Origin: Nelumbo lutea
Taxonomy: Eukaryota; Streptophyta; Magnoliopsida; Proteales; Nelumbonaceae
Direction of reading: 5' to 3'
DNA: 64,000 nt
Assembly: GCA_022828595.1 (NCBI GenBank)
Contig: JAKGHH010000002.1
Span: forward strand, 61,910,383 to 61,974,382
Numbering within the stretch: position 1 is the stretch's first letter; every line of letters starts with the position of its first letter. Below the pieces are notes generated by a model, which saw only the letters and a list, made by a program, of their open reading frames with translations, was not told the DNA's origin and ran no database searches. This document shows, piece after piece, positions 41,659 through 53,760 of this stretch. The position numbers and the translations under genes were made by a program.

Positions 41659-42160
41659 TTAGTTTTCTACTTTTCAGACTCCATGCTAGAAATCAAAAGA
41701 ATTGAACATGAAACATACCTGTGTGAAATCATGATGAGCATTCTATCACACCCTTGGAAGAATAGAAATGATATGATTTTTAAAAATACCTATCTCCTGC
41801 CTCTAATGATCTTTGAGAAAGCTAAATGCTACATAGATGAGTACCTGGTGGTTAATACTCCAATAGTGGAGAATGTTGAGGGTAACCATCAATTTGTAAC
41901 TTGGATTAATTAGAGACAAGAGGTGAAATTAAGATTAATTTTGATGCCTCTAGAGTCTAGACAAGTGATGGATCAATTGTACTGATATAGGTGTCATAGT
42001 TAAAAATCACCTAGCGTAGTTCTTGCTAAAAGGATTAAAAATTGATGGTTGGACCAAACCTGTAGTAACTGAGGGGGATTCCAAACCTGTAATCGATTCC
42101 TTGTGAGAGTAGAGGTAGCATCCTTGGAATATCAACATTCTCGTTGAAAGCTGTTAGGAG

Positions 42161-43180
42161 ATTTGTAAAATCATGGGTTTAAAAACTGGACGGATTGATT
42201 GATCTAGTGGGAACCTATCATGGGTGTACAGTTCTGGTTTTGGACCCAAAACCGTTTGACCCAGGTTGGACCATTTGACCTGAGAATCAGTGACTAAAAC
42301 AATTTCGTTTTTTATTTAGAAAATCATGTACAAAAAATTCCTTCTCAATGTTCGATACGTACACGTGTTTCATGAGGGGACTGCGGTAGCAGATTGGATT
42401 TTCTAACCTTGGGCATAAGGAGGGTAGGGTACAAGAACAACAGTGTTCATGATTCATGTGAATGAATCTTTCATGCAATACTATCTAAACGTGACGATTC
42501 ATGAACCCACATGAATTTAAGACTATTAATGCCTTTCCATAGTAGGTGGCATGCCATCTTTGTCTCAAAAGGGTCTCAAATCATCAATGTTTTCAAGAAT
42601 GCAATAATAACCTTGGACCCCAAAACACAGCGATCAATTCAATTGTGGATAATAGGGATGTAACTTGGCTCAGGTTAGCCCAAACCCAACCCGTCATGGT
42701 GAAGTTTGGTTAAGTTGGGGTTGAGACCTTAACCAATCTATGCCCAACTTAACGTCATATTTATAAAATTATTGTATAAATGTGTATGTATTAACATATG
42801 TATTTATGTATTTATCTATCTATACATAAATGTATATATTTATTTATCTATCCATTTATATGTATGCTCATACTTTTAAGTTTAAAGCCAAAATTTTTCA
42901 AAAGAAATATAATTATATCCTTTCATATATAATGTTGCTGCCAAGGATGGGCCAAATGTAATAAGGTAAATCTGCTTCCTTAGCTTATGTCAATGTGTCC
43001 AACTTAAAAGCAAGAGATCACACGTCATAGGCCCCGGGTATTATCCCAGGGGCAGAGACTCCGATAGTTAAATTAGTTAAGCATGTATAAGGAGTTGGAC
43101 GAGGTTCGAGGTGAGAGCTCAAACGAGGTCACTCGAGAGCAAGAGAGCTTAAAAGCAAGAATGAACAAGATGGTTTACTT
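42161..43180. other. Intergenic DNA with an LTR-like remnant
   Basis: Mostly unrecognised AT-rich sequence. Between about 43030 and 43200 the minus strand resembles a plant Gypsy LTR R/U5: TATAAATT near 43195, then TAACTATCGGAGTCTCTG. No matching partner LTR was found. Confidence 0.3.
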
Positions 43181-45108
43181 GGAGAGAGGCACCCCAATTT
43201 ATACTTGAGATGATTGGAGGTGGTTGGCAATGGGCGAGTAGGATTGCATCAAACCGATGCCATGTGGTGCCATCCTAGGCCTTGCCACGTATGCCTACAC
43301 TAAAATTAAACTAACATCAACCCTTGGAATGTAAAAAGTACAAAACATTTGATAGTAAGAAATAAAGAAGCCCGACCATCCCAAATCCAGCCCGATCCCA
43401 ACCCAACCCAAAAACTTAATATTGGGATTGTTAGGGTTAGGACTGGGGTTCAACAAATAAGGTTGGGTAAGGGTTGCCTCAACCGAAGGAACCTGAGAAA
43501 ACTTGCATCCCTCGTGGATAAGCATACTGTACAGTAGGGAAAATGTAACAAATTACTAAGCTTAAACAGTTTATGGTACTGTGGACCCAAATCAAAGGTT
43601 TTGGGGAAAAATAAAAGCTAATAAATGGTGTCATTGTTTGGAAAAATAATTTAAGTTAATTATTGGAAAATGCACAGTGGATTAGTTTGAGATTGAGCCA
43701 CAAATTGTGGCAACCCCCTGTTCAGGTAGGGCCACCTAATGAATTTAATAAGCATTTCAATAAGTCACGAATTATTCAAACGTCGTTGATCTAGACAGTT
43801 GGATGATTTGGCTTGGGAATTGTTCATAAAATCGGTTCCGTTTCACCCTTAATCCATTTTTTGGTCAAATCATTGACTTGGTCTTTGCTAACCTGGGTGG
43901 TTGAACCATTGACCTATTTCATCCAAACAATGATTTTGACCATTTTTTATTTTTTATTTTAAATTAAAATGAATCATTTATTTGAACTAAACAGTCAAAT
44001 TGCTGACTTAAAAACTGATGGCCGAAGCAGTTCTGATTCTAGGTCATTTTTTAAAACATTGATATTGATCATTCAATCAGTGTGGACACCTCTTCCATGA
44101 GTCTATGCTCTCACTCTCACTCTCTCATAATTGGGTTTGATTCCTACATTGTCTTAACTCTTAAGTTATTAAAGGGCTACCTAATTTTATCATGTAATTC
44201 TCTAAATTAAGTCAACTGCTGAGAAACTCAACTATTCGAAACTCTTTTCCAAAAAAAAACTACAACATATGTGGTTCATTTCAGCCAAATTTGTATTTCT
44301 CAACTCTCAAGCATTAAATTTCTATCTTAGAGTGAGATGAAGAGATGTCTGTAATATTTTCCAAAGTATTTATCTATGTCAGTGACACCATAGACTATAA
44401 CTTGGCAAGTGGGATTTGATAATGAACTTAACAAGATATTGCTACAATACCTCGTGATCATTTTAAGCAAGCCCCATGGGTAGGGATGTAAGGTTCAGGT
44501 CAAGTGAAAAAGTGAGGTTGCCCAAAGTCTCTACTTAACCCAAATCAGAGTAAAGTTGGATTTATATTTTTTAACCCTATTCCATAATCATTTTTGGGTT
44601 AGTCTGCCCTGATCCAAGTTGCATCCTGTAAGCTTCTGATCTATGGGTCAGTTGGTTCAGGAGAGTCTGTACTAGTCTTAAACCAATTATTTAATTAAAA
44701 TAAAAAATTAGAGGTGTAAAATGGGTCGTGTTGTGTTGTATCGTGGGTCTGGGCTGGGTGGGCTATAGATCGTGCTATGGGTTTGGGTCATGCCGGGTTA
44801 GGTCACAAGTCAAGTCTTGGGAGTGGGCCGAACCAGGCCAAATTAGGTTTTTTTTGACATTTTTTATTTTTTATTTCTTTTTTAAGTAAAATTGAAATAT
44901 TTAACCTTCCTTTAGGAGCTATTTGAAAAAATACAAAATCTAACAAATAAAAAAAAAACTTAACCAAATAAGAAGTTAAAGAGACAAGGACTTAAAGTGA
45001 ATAACAAATTTGAAAAAAAATAGGAATTTTATTTCATTCAAATTTGAATGATACAGATCATACAATGATTGGATGAATGAAATATGAAATTTGGAAAACA
45101 GAATATCT
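43181..45108. repeat. Diverged 1.93-kb tandem duplication, copy A
   Basis: It begins GGAGAGAGGCACCCC and continues through CATCAACCCTTG, GCCCGACCATCCCAAATCCA, TTGCATCCCTCGTGGATAAG and AACGTCGTTGATCTA. All recur in order and spacing in copy B about 1928 bp downstream. Many substitutions and small indels separate the copies, so the duplication is old. No gene is present; open frames inside are remnants of repeats. Confidence 0.85.
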
Positions 45109-47075
45109 GGAGAGAGGCACCCCTATTTATACTTGACCTTGCCTTGGGAGGATTGGTGGTTGGCAATGGGCGGTCAGAATTGCATCCAGCCAATGCCATG
45201 TGGCACCATCCTGAGCGTTGCCACATGCGTCTACATTAGCATCAACCCTTGAAATGTAAAAAATATAAAACTTTTGATAGTAAGAAATAAAGAAGCCCGA
45301 CCATCCCAAATCCAGTTTGAACCCAATCCAACCCAAAAACCTAAGGTTGGGATGGTTAGGGTAAGGATCGGGGTTCAACAGATTGGTAAGGGTTGCCTCA
45401 ACCGAAGGAACCTGACAAAATTTGCATCCCTCGTGGATAAGCATCCTGTACAGTAGGAAAAAAAATGTAGCAAATTACTAAGCTTAAACAGTTTATGGTA
45501 CTGTGCGCCCAAATCAAAGGCTTTGGCCTTTTGAGAAAAATAAAAGCTAATAAATAGTGTCTTTTGTTTGGAAAAATAATTTAAGTTAATTATTGGACAA
45601 TGGACGGTGGATTAGTTTGAGGTTGGGCCACAAATTGCGGCAACCCCAGTTAAGGCAGGGCCTCGTAATGAATTTAATAAGCATTTTAATAAATTACAAA
45701 TTATTCAAACGTCGTTGATCTAAACAATTGGATAATTTGGCCTGGGAACCATTCACACAATCAATTCCATTTTACTCTTAATCTATTTTTTGGCTAAAAA
45801 TCAATGACTTGTTCAGTGATATATTGATTCGGGCAATTGAATCATCGGTCTATTTTACCTAAACAATGGTTTTGATCATTTTTTATTTATTTTTAAATAA
45901 AAATAAATCATTTATTTAAACTGAGCGATTAAACTACTGATTTGGAAACTGATGGCTAAAACAGTTTCGGTTTGGATTCGATTTTTAAAACATTGATATT
46001 GATCATTCAATCAATGTGGCCACCTCTTCCATGACCATGGGTCTATGCTCTCACTCTCACTCATATAATTGGGTTCGATTCCTACATGGTCTTATGTTTT
46101 TAAAGGGCTACCTAGTTTGATCACATAATTTTTTAAATTATGTCAACTGCTAAGAAATTCAACCATTCGAAACTCTTCTCCAAAAACAACTGCAATATAT
46201 GTGGTTCATTTTCAGCCAAATTTGTATTTTTCAACTCTCAAGCATTAAATTTCTTGGAGTGAGATGAAGAGATGTCTAGAATATTTTCCGAAGTATTCAT
46301 CAATGTCAGTGACGCCAAAGACTAACTTGGCAAGTGGGATTTGATAATGAACTTGATACAATACCTCATGATCATTTTAAGCAAGCCCCATGGCTAGGGA
46401 TGTAAGGTTCAGGTCAAGTGACTAGATGAGGTTGCCCAAAGCCTCTAGTTAACCCAAATCAAAGTAAAGTTGGATTTATATTTTTTAACCCCATTCCCTA
46501 ATCTTTCTGACTGACCCAAATCGCATCCCGTAAGCTTCCAACTATTTATGGGTTAGCTCTGGTTCGGGAGAGCTTATACTAGTCCTAAATCGATTATTTA
46601 ATTGGGCTAGAACTAGAGGAGTAAAACAGGCCATGCCCTTTTGGTTTGTGGGTCGTCCTGAGCTATGTGCTGCCCTCCTCAGGGACAATTTGGGGGTTCA
46701 GCCACAGCATGGCCCATGGCCCAAGCCTGTGTAGGCCTATGCTGTACCGTAGGCCTGGGCCAGGCGGGCTACAAGTCATGTCGGGTTAGGCCACAGGTCG
46801 GGCTTTGGGCGTGCACCGAACCAGGCCAAATTGTTTTTTTTTTTATTTCTTTGCTAAGTAAAACTAAAATATTTAACTTTTCTTTGGAAATTATTTAAAA
46901 AAATAAAAAATCTAACAAAGAAATGAAAAATAAATACTTAACCAAATAAGAAGTCAAAGAGACAAAGACTCAAAGTGAATAACAAATTGGAAGAAAATTA
47001 TGAATTTTATTAAATTGGAATGATACAAAGCATACAATGGTTGGATGAATGAAATATGAAATTTGAAAAATCGAA
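45109..47075. repeat. Diverged 1.93-kb tandem duplication, copy B
   Basis: This is the second copy of the unit at 43181-45108. It ends around GAATGAAATATGAAATTTGA, the counterpart of the sequence just before copy B starts. Confidence 0.85.
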
Positions 47076-47757
47076 TAAATTGATAAAATATAAAAAATAC
47101 AATATAGTTACAAATTGAAAATAAAAACTATATTATTAAAAAATATCAAATAAATTAAACAAAGTTAAACAAAAGTTACAATAATTTGAAAAAATGCTAT
47201 ACAACTATTGAGTATACAAAAAAAACATTGACTTCATCATTTTCTCCTATCGTTCTTGACTTTGGTTATTATAGGAAATGAAAATGGTGGAGGATAGAAT
47301 TGTTTATAAGAATTGTTGAATTGGTGTGATGAGAATGGTGGAGGATATGACTATTTATAGGAATTGAAAATAATTCAATTGTCCAAAATACCCGAAAAAC
47401 TAGTCATTTTTTAGTTGTTGGGAGGGGCATTTTAGTCATTGTAGAGTTATTTATCACTTTATTCAAAATGCCTTTCAAATTAGTTGTTATATAGCTGTTG
47501 GGGGCATTTGTGTCATTCTTTCTCCCCCCAAAATCAAAATACATAAATACCCCCTATATAGTTGTTTATAATTGTTGGGGGGTATTTCTATAAAAAAGCC
47601 CTATATAATAACAGGCCCATGGGCCACACCGGCACGTGGGCCGCAGGCAACACAGTCATACCGTGTTGTGCCAGCCCATGGACCTAGAACCCCAGGCCCA
47701 ATAAGACTCAAGCTATCGTGTCGGACGATAGGTAACATAGCTTGATTTACACCTCTA
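46614..47757. mobile_element. Candidate TIR element with TAGAGG ends
   Basis: It starts TAGAGGAGTAAAACAGGCC and ends GATTTACACCTCTA, an inverted match; copy A has the same start at 44709. Subterminal regions are rich in GGCCCATGG/GGGCC words and the centre is AT-rich. Flanking 8-mers match only 5 of 8. The insertion probably predates the duplication, since both copies carry the start. Confidence 0.45.
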
Positions 47758-49250
47758 GACAAAACATAGACCTATAACCATCCTGATTAATAATTGGTAT
47801 AAGATGTCTGACCCAATAGACCTGATTATACTAATATATATATATTTTGATAATATGGTCGTAATAAAAATGATAGTAAAATAATAAATTGTTTATTTTT
47901 TAACAGTACTTTTAACAAAAATTATCTTATATATTATTTGTCAAATTTATCCTTTGACATAAGATATAATAAAAATATAAAATTAGAAAACCTTTATATA
48001 TTATTAACAAAATAATAGGGCCGGGTCTGAATTAATTCAAAACAAACAAACAGAAATGACCCAACAATTGTTTGGAAGGAAAAAACGATTATTAATCGAG
48101 TCAAAATGACATAACCAAAACAAACATAATTGATACAGTTTGGTCAATCGGGTAGAACAGACCCATCGACGACACTACATTCATATTACAAGACTTTGCC
48201 AACAACTTTGGGCCGGTTCAACTTGAACCAAAGTTATTCGGTGAAGAGATCGATGGGACTAAGGTATATTTCACCGGTTGGTTGGGTTAAGTGGTAAATC
48301 AACGTTGACTTAATCCTACCGGGTTAGGGTCGAGCCATCTTTAATTAGATTCCAGGTTGGGTTCAAGTTGGTGTAAGCCCATGTATACATAGCCTTAGTT
48401 GAGCATAGATATTTCTCTATATGTGGGATGGGTCAGATTGAGCTTAATTTTCCATTTTTGTGTAGTTGGGTTTGGATTTTGGGTTGAGCCAAACTTGTAT
48501 CGAACCGAATCCATTGACATTCCTACGTAAAACAAAAGCCCAACCACACGTTTGAAGAAGAAGAAGCCCTCTAGGCTGACTGATACGGTATCATAGAGAT
48601 GGGTTAGAAATGAACATGGGTTCCAAGGGACTGAACCAATAAGACCTATAATTGACAACTATACTTTGAACCTATAATTTAACAAGTCTTTATTTGTTAA
48701 ACCGATATATTTAGACTGTTAGAGAATAAAAACCTATTCAAGAATTCACCTAATAATTTAAGTTTTTAGGTTGAATGAATCCTTAAAATGATATCTAAAT
48801 CTCTTTGATAAAGTGGTTTAATGTCCAACCTTTATTGCTTTTATTATAATTAATTAAACTAATAGGGCCCCGTGCAAAAAGCCTTATATCCAATATGAGG
48901 ACAAAAAGGGTTAAAAGCCTCGAGGAATAATAATGAAAGAAATCATAAATTAATATAAAGAATTTTTTGATAGACAAATCCAAAACAATTATTCAAAAAG
49001 GAAATATGAACAAGAAGTTAGTGTATAGCAATCTATTGCCAACGTCCAATAATTCAGTCCATCCAAGTCATCTACTTAGATGCTTCAACAACTTATTTCA
49101 AACACCTTTTGTTAATTAGTTTTAGTTCAAATGTTGTAGAACTAAGAATTTCTATGTGACATTAGAACATCAGTTTTTAGTTACTACAATAAGGTAGTCA
49201 ATTTATATGTAAATTATCACAACTTTCAAATTTTACCTAATAATCATAAT
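47758..49250. other. Intergenic DNA, no gene seen
   Basis: AT-rich sequence with GGGTTGGG-type repeat words at 48230-48520, similar to other local TIR repeats. No complete element or coding region is supported. Confidence 0.4.
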
Positions 49251-49329
49251 TGATGTAACCGTTTTCGATCACGTACCAATGTTTTGTGATGTAAAATTTT
49301 TTGGCAAAGTACCTCGTTATTCGACCCGG

Positions 49330-50040
49330 TGGTGGCGTCCCTTAGTGACGAGCTACTTGGTGGCGAACTCCCTGGGGGAGAACTGCTTGGTGACTAACTG
49401 TTTGGTGGCGAACTGCCTTGGTGGTGAACTGCCTGGTGGCGAATTGCCTTGGTGGCGAACTCCCTGGTGGCGAACTGCCTTGGTGGCGAACTCCCTGGTG
49501 GCGAACTGCCTTGGTGGCGAACTGCCTAGGGGCGAACTGCCTGGAAGCGAACTACCTTGGTGGCGAACTGCCTTGGGGCAAACTGCCTTGGTGGCGAACT
49601 GCCTTGGTGGTGAACTGCCTTGGTGGTGAACTGCCTGGTTGCGAACTCCCTGGTGGTGAACTGCTTGGGGGCGAACTGCCTTGGTGGCGAACTGCCTGGG
49701 GGCGAACTGCTTGGTGGTGAACTCCCTGGTGGCGAACTGCCTAGGGGCGAACTGCCTAGGGGCGAACTGCCTGGAAGCGAACTACCTTGGTGGTGAACTG
49801 CCTTGGGGCAAACTGCCTTGGCGGCGAACTGCCTTGGTGGCGAACTGCCTTGGTGGCGAACTGCCTTGGGGCGAACTGCCTTGGTGGTGAACTGCCTGGT
49901 GGCGAACTCCCTGGTGGTGAACTGCTTGGGGGCGAACTGCCTTGGTGGCGAACTGCCTGGGGGCGAACTGCTTGGTGGCGAACTCCCTGGTGGCGAACTG
50001 CCTGGGGACGAACTGCCTGGGGGCGAACTGCCTGGCAAAC
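49330..50040. repeat. Minisatellite, 14-16-bp unit (GGTGGCGAACTGCCTT)
   Basis: About 40 to 45 head-to-tail variants of GG(T/G)GGCGAACTGCCTT occur, with lengths of 14, 15 and 16 bp mixed. A longer order is visible: the series ending in GGAAGCGAACTACC occurs near 49545 and again near 49780, about 240 bp apart. The array is open in several frames on both strands only because it is repetitive. Confidence 0.95.
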
Positions 50041-50124
50041 TCCCTACTAGGCGGCCGATGCCTTAGAGAATGTTGGAGCTCCCTGGTGCGGCGCAATCCG
50101 ACTGCCCTCAGCATGAGGTGGCAT

Positions 50125-50440
50125 TCTTTCCTTTGTAGGCTACGGGAGATGAGGGACTTGCGAGAACTTCATCTTTTCCTCCTCTTTGTAGGTGGCGGAA
50201 GCTGAGAGACCTACGAGAACTCCATCTTTTCCTCCTCTTTGTAGGTGGCGGGAGCTAAGAGACCTCCGAGAATTCCATTTTTTCCTCCTCCTTGTAGGTG
50301 GCGGGAGCTGAGGGACCTCCGAGAACTCCATCTCTTCCTCCTCCTTGTAGGTGAGGGGAGCTGAGGGACTTCCGAAAACTACATCTTTTCCTCCTCTTCG
50401 TAGGCGGCGGGAACTAAAGGACCTGCGAGAACTGAATCAG
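50125..50440. repeat. Minisatellite, about 62-bp unit, five copies
   Basis: Five successive units carry TTTGTAGGTGGCGGGAGCTG, AGGGACCTCCGAGAACT and CATCTTTTCCTCCTC. They lie directly downstream of the 16-bp array in the same LTR-like block. Confidence 0.9.
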
Positions 50441-50894
50441 AGGTCCCGGGGGTACTTTCCCGGTGGGGGCTCTCCGATGCTTAAGTTAGCACTCTTATTG
50501 TAGAGAGCTTTGAAGATAATATGAGAGAGCTAGAGAGCAGGGTTACTTCCCTTTCTTTTTCATCCCCTTCCCTTTTCGGGGGTGAGGTCTTTATATACCG
50601 GAGTCCTCGTGGGTTAGGTGGGTGAAAAGCCTCCAAACCGGGGTACGGTGGTGAACTCCTCGAGGTCGTCAGGCTGGCGCTTGTGTCAGGCGGCTAGGTC
50701 GGCGCCTGGGTCGGGTTGTCAGAGGGATGCCTGCGTCAGTTGGTGGGTCAGTGTCTAGGCCAGGTCGTCAGGACGACGCCTGTGTGAGTCGGTGGGTCAG
50801 TGTCTAGATCGGGTCGTCAAGCTGGCGCCTTGGCTTTGGATGAGGCTTGGATTGAACCCCATCCTGACCCAACTGACCCAAGTTGCATACATCA

Positions 50895-51559
50895 TAACAT
50901 TTGTAATTGAACAGGACCAAAGTCACCAAACCAAGTGCAACCCATGCATGTTAAATTTTTTAAACTATTTTTACATAATAATGAAGCCAAAGGAACTATG
51001 AAGGCTGGGCCACCCACATTGTGTAGCACAATGAACCAAAAAATTAAAATTTTTGAGCTAAATTTTGATAGTGTTTTAGTAGTTTTCAAGATTGCTTGGC
51101 CTAACAAAACCCACACCTTAAGTGTAATAATATTTGTATAAGCTTACAGGATTGCCTATGCTAATTATAAAACTATGATTTTTTACAAATAAAAAATTTT
51201 ATTTAATTTAATATAGTATAAAAAATAACCCAAATATTATATACTAATATTTACAATATATGTATATAACTTACAAGTTGAGCTTACTAGGGGTTGTTTA
51301 GTTTGGGTCATATCCACTAAATCCATCATTGGACTCCAAAAGTTTGATGCCTAATTAGACTTCGAATCTAATTATCCTTGATAATGTGTGGGCTTGGTGC
51401 ATACCTCAACTATACCTAACTCAAAAGAAATTAATTGATTGAGCTTGGAAATTTATAGATCTAATCAGGTTAGGCTAAGTTATAAAGGATTTGTTACTTT
51501 TTATTATTAATTTCAATTATCTTATCAATACTAATTTTTAATAGTTACTAGATAAAACC
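50895..51559. other. Intergenic DNA, no gene seen
   Basis: AT-rich sequence with GCTTGG/CCAAGC-type words of the local repeat families. Short open frames here have no recognisable domain. Confidence 0.35.
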
Positions 51560-51932
51560 TAGGGGTGAGCATTCAATTTATTCGGTTAAAAGTCGAACCA
51601 AATAAACTGAAATTTAAAAAACTGAACTAAAAAATAAAAACCGAAACCAAAATTTTTTGTTCAGTTTTTGGCTATTTTGGTTAAAACTGAATTTTAATAA
51701 TATATTGTATAATATATCTATGAAATCAAATTTCATTATATTATATATTAATATTATAATATATTATATATTATATGTTATATGTTACATATAATAATAG
51801 AAAGTTTGGTTAATTGAATTTCTAATTCTAAAAACTAAAACTGAAAACTAATTTAACCAAAAATCAAAAAACAAACAGAAACCAAAATTTTTGGTTTGGT
51901 TTTCAGTTTTAACCGAATTGTCCTAACTCCTA
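51560..51932. mobile_element. hAT-like MITE, TAGGGGTGAGC type
   Basis: It starts TAGGGGTGAGCATTC and ends with the inverted partner TAGGAGTTAGGACAATTCGG. The flanks ATAAAACC (51552-51559) and ATAAAATT (51933-51940) match at 6 of 8 bases. The interior has CGGTT/AACCG words near both ends and no ORF. Confidence 0.6.
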
Positions 51933-53760
51933 ATAAAATTTATTAAAATTTAATTATCCTATCAATAATTTATACCTGGGATTGGTGTAGATCCCAGCTA
52001 AACCTAACTTAGAAGAAAATATTTGCTTGAGCCCAAGGTTGAGCTAAGTTATATATGATCATCCCTAATTAGGAGTCTTATTATGCAAATGGTTTAATTT
52101 TTATTTTTCATAATGTTTTACTATTTTATATTTATTTTATTTATCATATTAAATTATATTTCAGAATTTTAATTTATGAACTACTAATTAATTTTTATTA
52201 ATTTCATAACTTTTAACAATTAATAGATAAAAACTTGCTAAATTTTAATATTTTTATTAACTTTAGTAATTTTATTAATTATAGTTATTAGGCTTCAAAT
52301 TATATATACATTGCACGTTATAGATTTCTAGACGAACTGGGACCATTTTAATATTGTATTTATTAATAAATATAGTTAATTATTTAATGAACACTATAAT
52401 TATTATTATTAATGTAACAAAATACTGTTTTCAATAAATAATGTAATTATTAAAATACTACTAATTATTAAAACATTGTAAGTATTAAAAATACTATAAT
52501 TATTAAAAAACTATATTTATTGAATATATGACTAATTAATTAAATAATATTAATTAATAAATACAATAATTAATTAATAAATACTGTTCATTAATACTAT
52601 TTAAAAAAATGAATTTATTAAAATACTATTAATTATTAAAAATACTATAATTATTAAAATTATGTAATTATTAAATTACTGTATTTATTTAAGATACAAT
52701 AATTTTCTTGAAATTATCATATTTTCAGAAATACTGGTAATTTATTGGATAAAACTAATTAAATGTAATTTTCTGCTATTTATAGCTTAAATTATAATTA
52801 CTGTTTATTATAGTTTAAAATAATTAAAATACATTTTTTCATTATTATTTAGTTTTTTTTGCAATCAAATACAATTAATTCAATGTTTTTAATTATTTTT
52901 AGTATTTTAGTTAAGTTTTAGGTTTTTCAGAATTTTTGGGTTTTTAATTAATTTATGGTATTTTTTTCATTCTTATTCAGTAATTTTTGCAAATGAGTAT
53001 TTTTCAATTAATTTCAATATTTTCAGTATTTATTTTTGCATATTTGTCACTACAAAATTAGTTTGCATTTGCTTTCAGTAAAAATAATTTAAATAACTAA
53101 ATAAATACCATAGTTAATAAAAAAATACAATCAATTTTCAATATTTTCAATAATTTTTGGCTTGGGTATTTTTTTAATATTTTTTTTGTATTTTTAATAA
53201 TAAAATACTATTAATTGTACTTTTTAATTATTTTCCAGTAAATACCCTTTTTAATATAAAATACTGTTAATTTTCAATATTTTTTAAATTTTTAGTATTT
53301 TAATTATGTTTAGATTTTTTCAGAATTTTCTAGATTTTGAATTAATCATTGGTATTTTTTCATTATTATTTAGTAATTTTTGCAATAAAATATTGTTAAT
53401 AAAGCGGGTTCTACATTTTAAATTTTCATTAATTTTTGTCATTTTTAATGAGTTCATTATGCACAATAAAGGTCTCATTTTATAAAAATTATTAATTAAT
53501 TAAAAATGCATAAATATAAAGTAATCTAATAATATTATTAAAACTGTTTATTAATATTTTTATATTTAAATTTCTTATTTTTATTAGTATTTGTTAAGTT
53601 TGATTTTTAAGTGGAATTGGAACACATTTTTAATATTTACCAAGTTTTGCTAATATTTATTTTAATTGAAAGTTCAGTAGATTTTTAAATTAATAATTTT
53701 TTGATTAATGAACCTCAATCTATTTATAACATTATTATTCTCTCTTTCTCTCTCTTAAAT
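51933..53760. other. Extremely AT-rich stretch with recurring AATTATTAAAATACTA-like words
   Basis: From about 52300 to 53600 the sequence is roughly 85% AT. It is built from loosely repeated words such as ATTATTAAAATACTAT, TAATTAATAAATAC and TTTTTGCAAT. The spacing is irregular, so it is not a clean tandem array. No ORF is supported. Confidence 0.6.

Larger units (their letters stand above)
39111..42160 (+). mobile_element. LINE fragment split by a later TIR element
   Basis: 39111-39334 reads as a zf-RVT region (LLLNDQLPSKSFLAREGMKID, HIFLNCEVA). After the insertion, 41685-42160 continues with HPWKNRNDMIFKNTYLLPLM and an RNase H remnant (VVTEGDSKPVIDS). The two halves are consecutive in plant LINE proteins, so one LINE was cut by the element at 39338-41658. 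It is broken by stops. Confidence 0.72.
49251..50894 (-). mobile_element. LTR-like block carrying two minisatellites
   Basis: The ends are TGATGTA and TACATCA. On the minus strand it has a TATATAAAG box near 50590, then CTAACTTAAGCATCGGAGAG, a word shared with the solo LTR at 35435-36279. This suggests a Gypsy-type solo LTR in minus orientation. The flanking 5-mers (ATAAT and TAACA) do not match and the right end is uncertain, so this is a working interpretation. Confidence 0.35.

Noticed and set aside
49279..50114. Several overlapping ORFs of 70-170 codons on both strands with Leu/Gly/Glu- or Ser/Pro-rich repeats
   Set aside because: They are frames through a 14-16-bp minisatellite. Openness on both strands follows from the repeat, and no domain or start context supports a protein.
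52300..53600. Replication origin, matrix attachment region or satellite
   Set aside because: The AT-richness and recurring words are suggestive, but no regular period or defined motif is present. Function cannot be supported.
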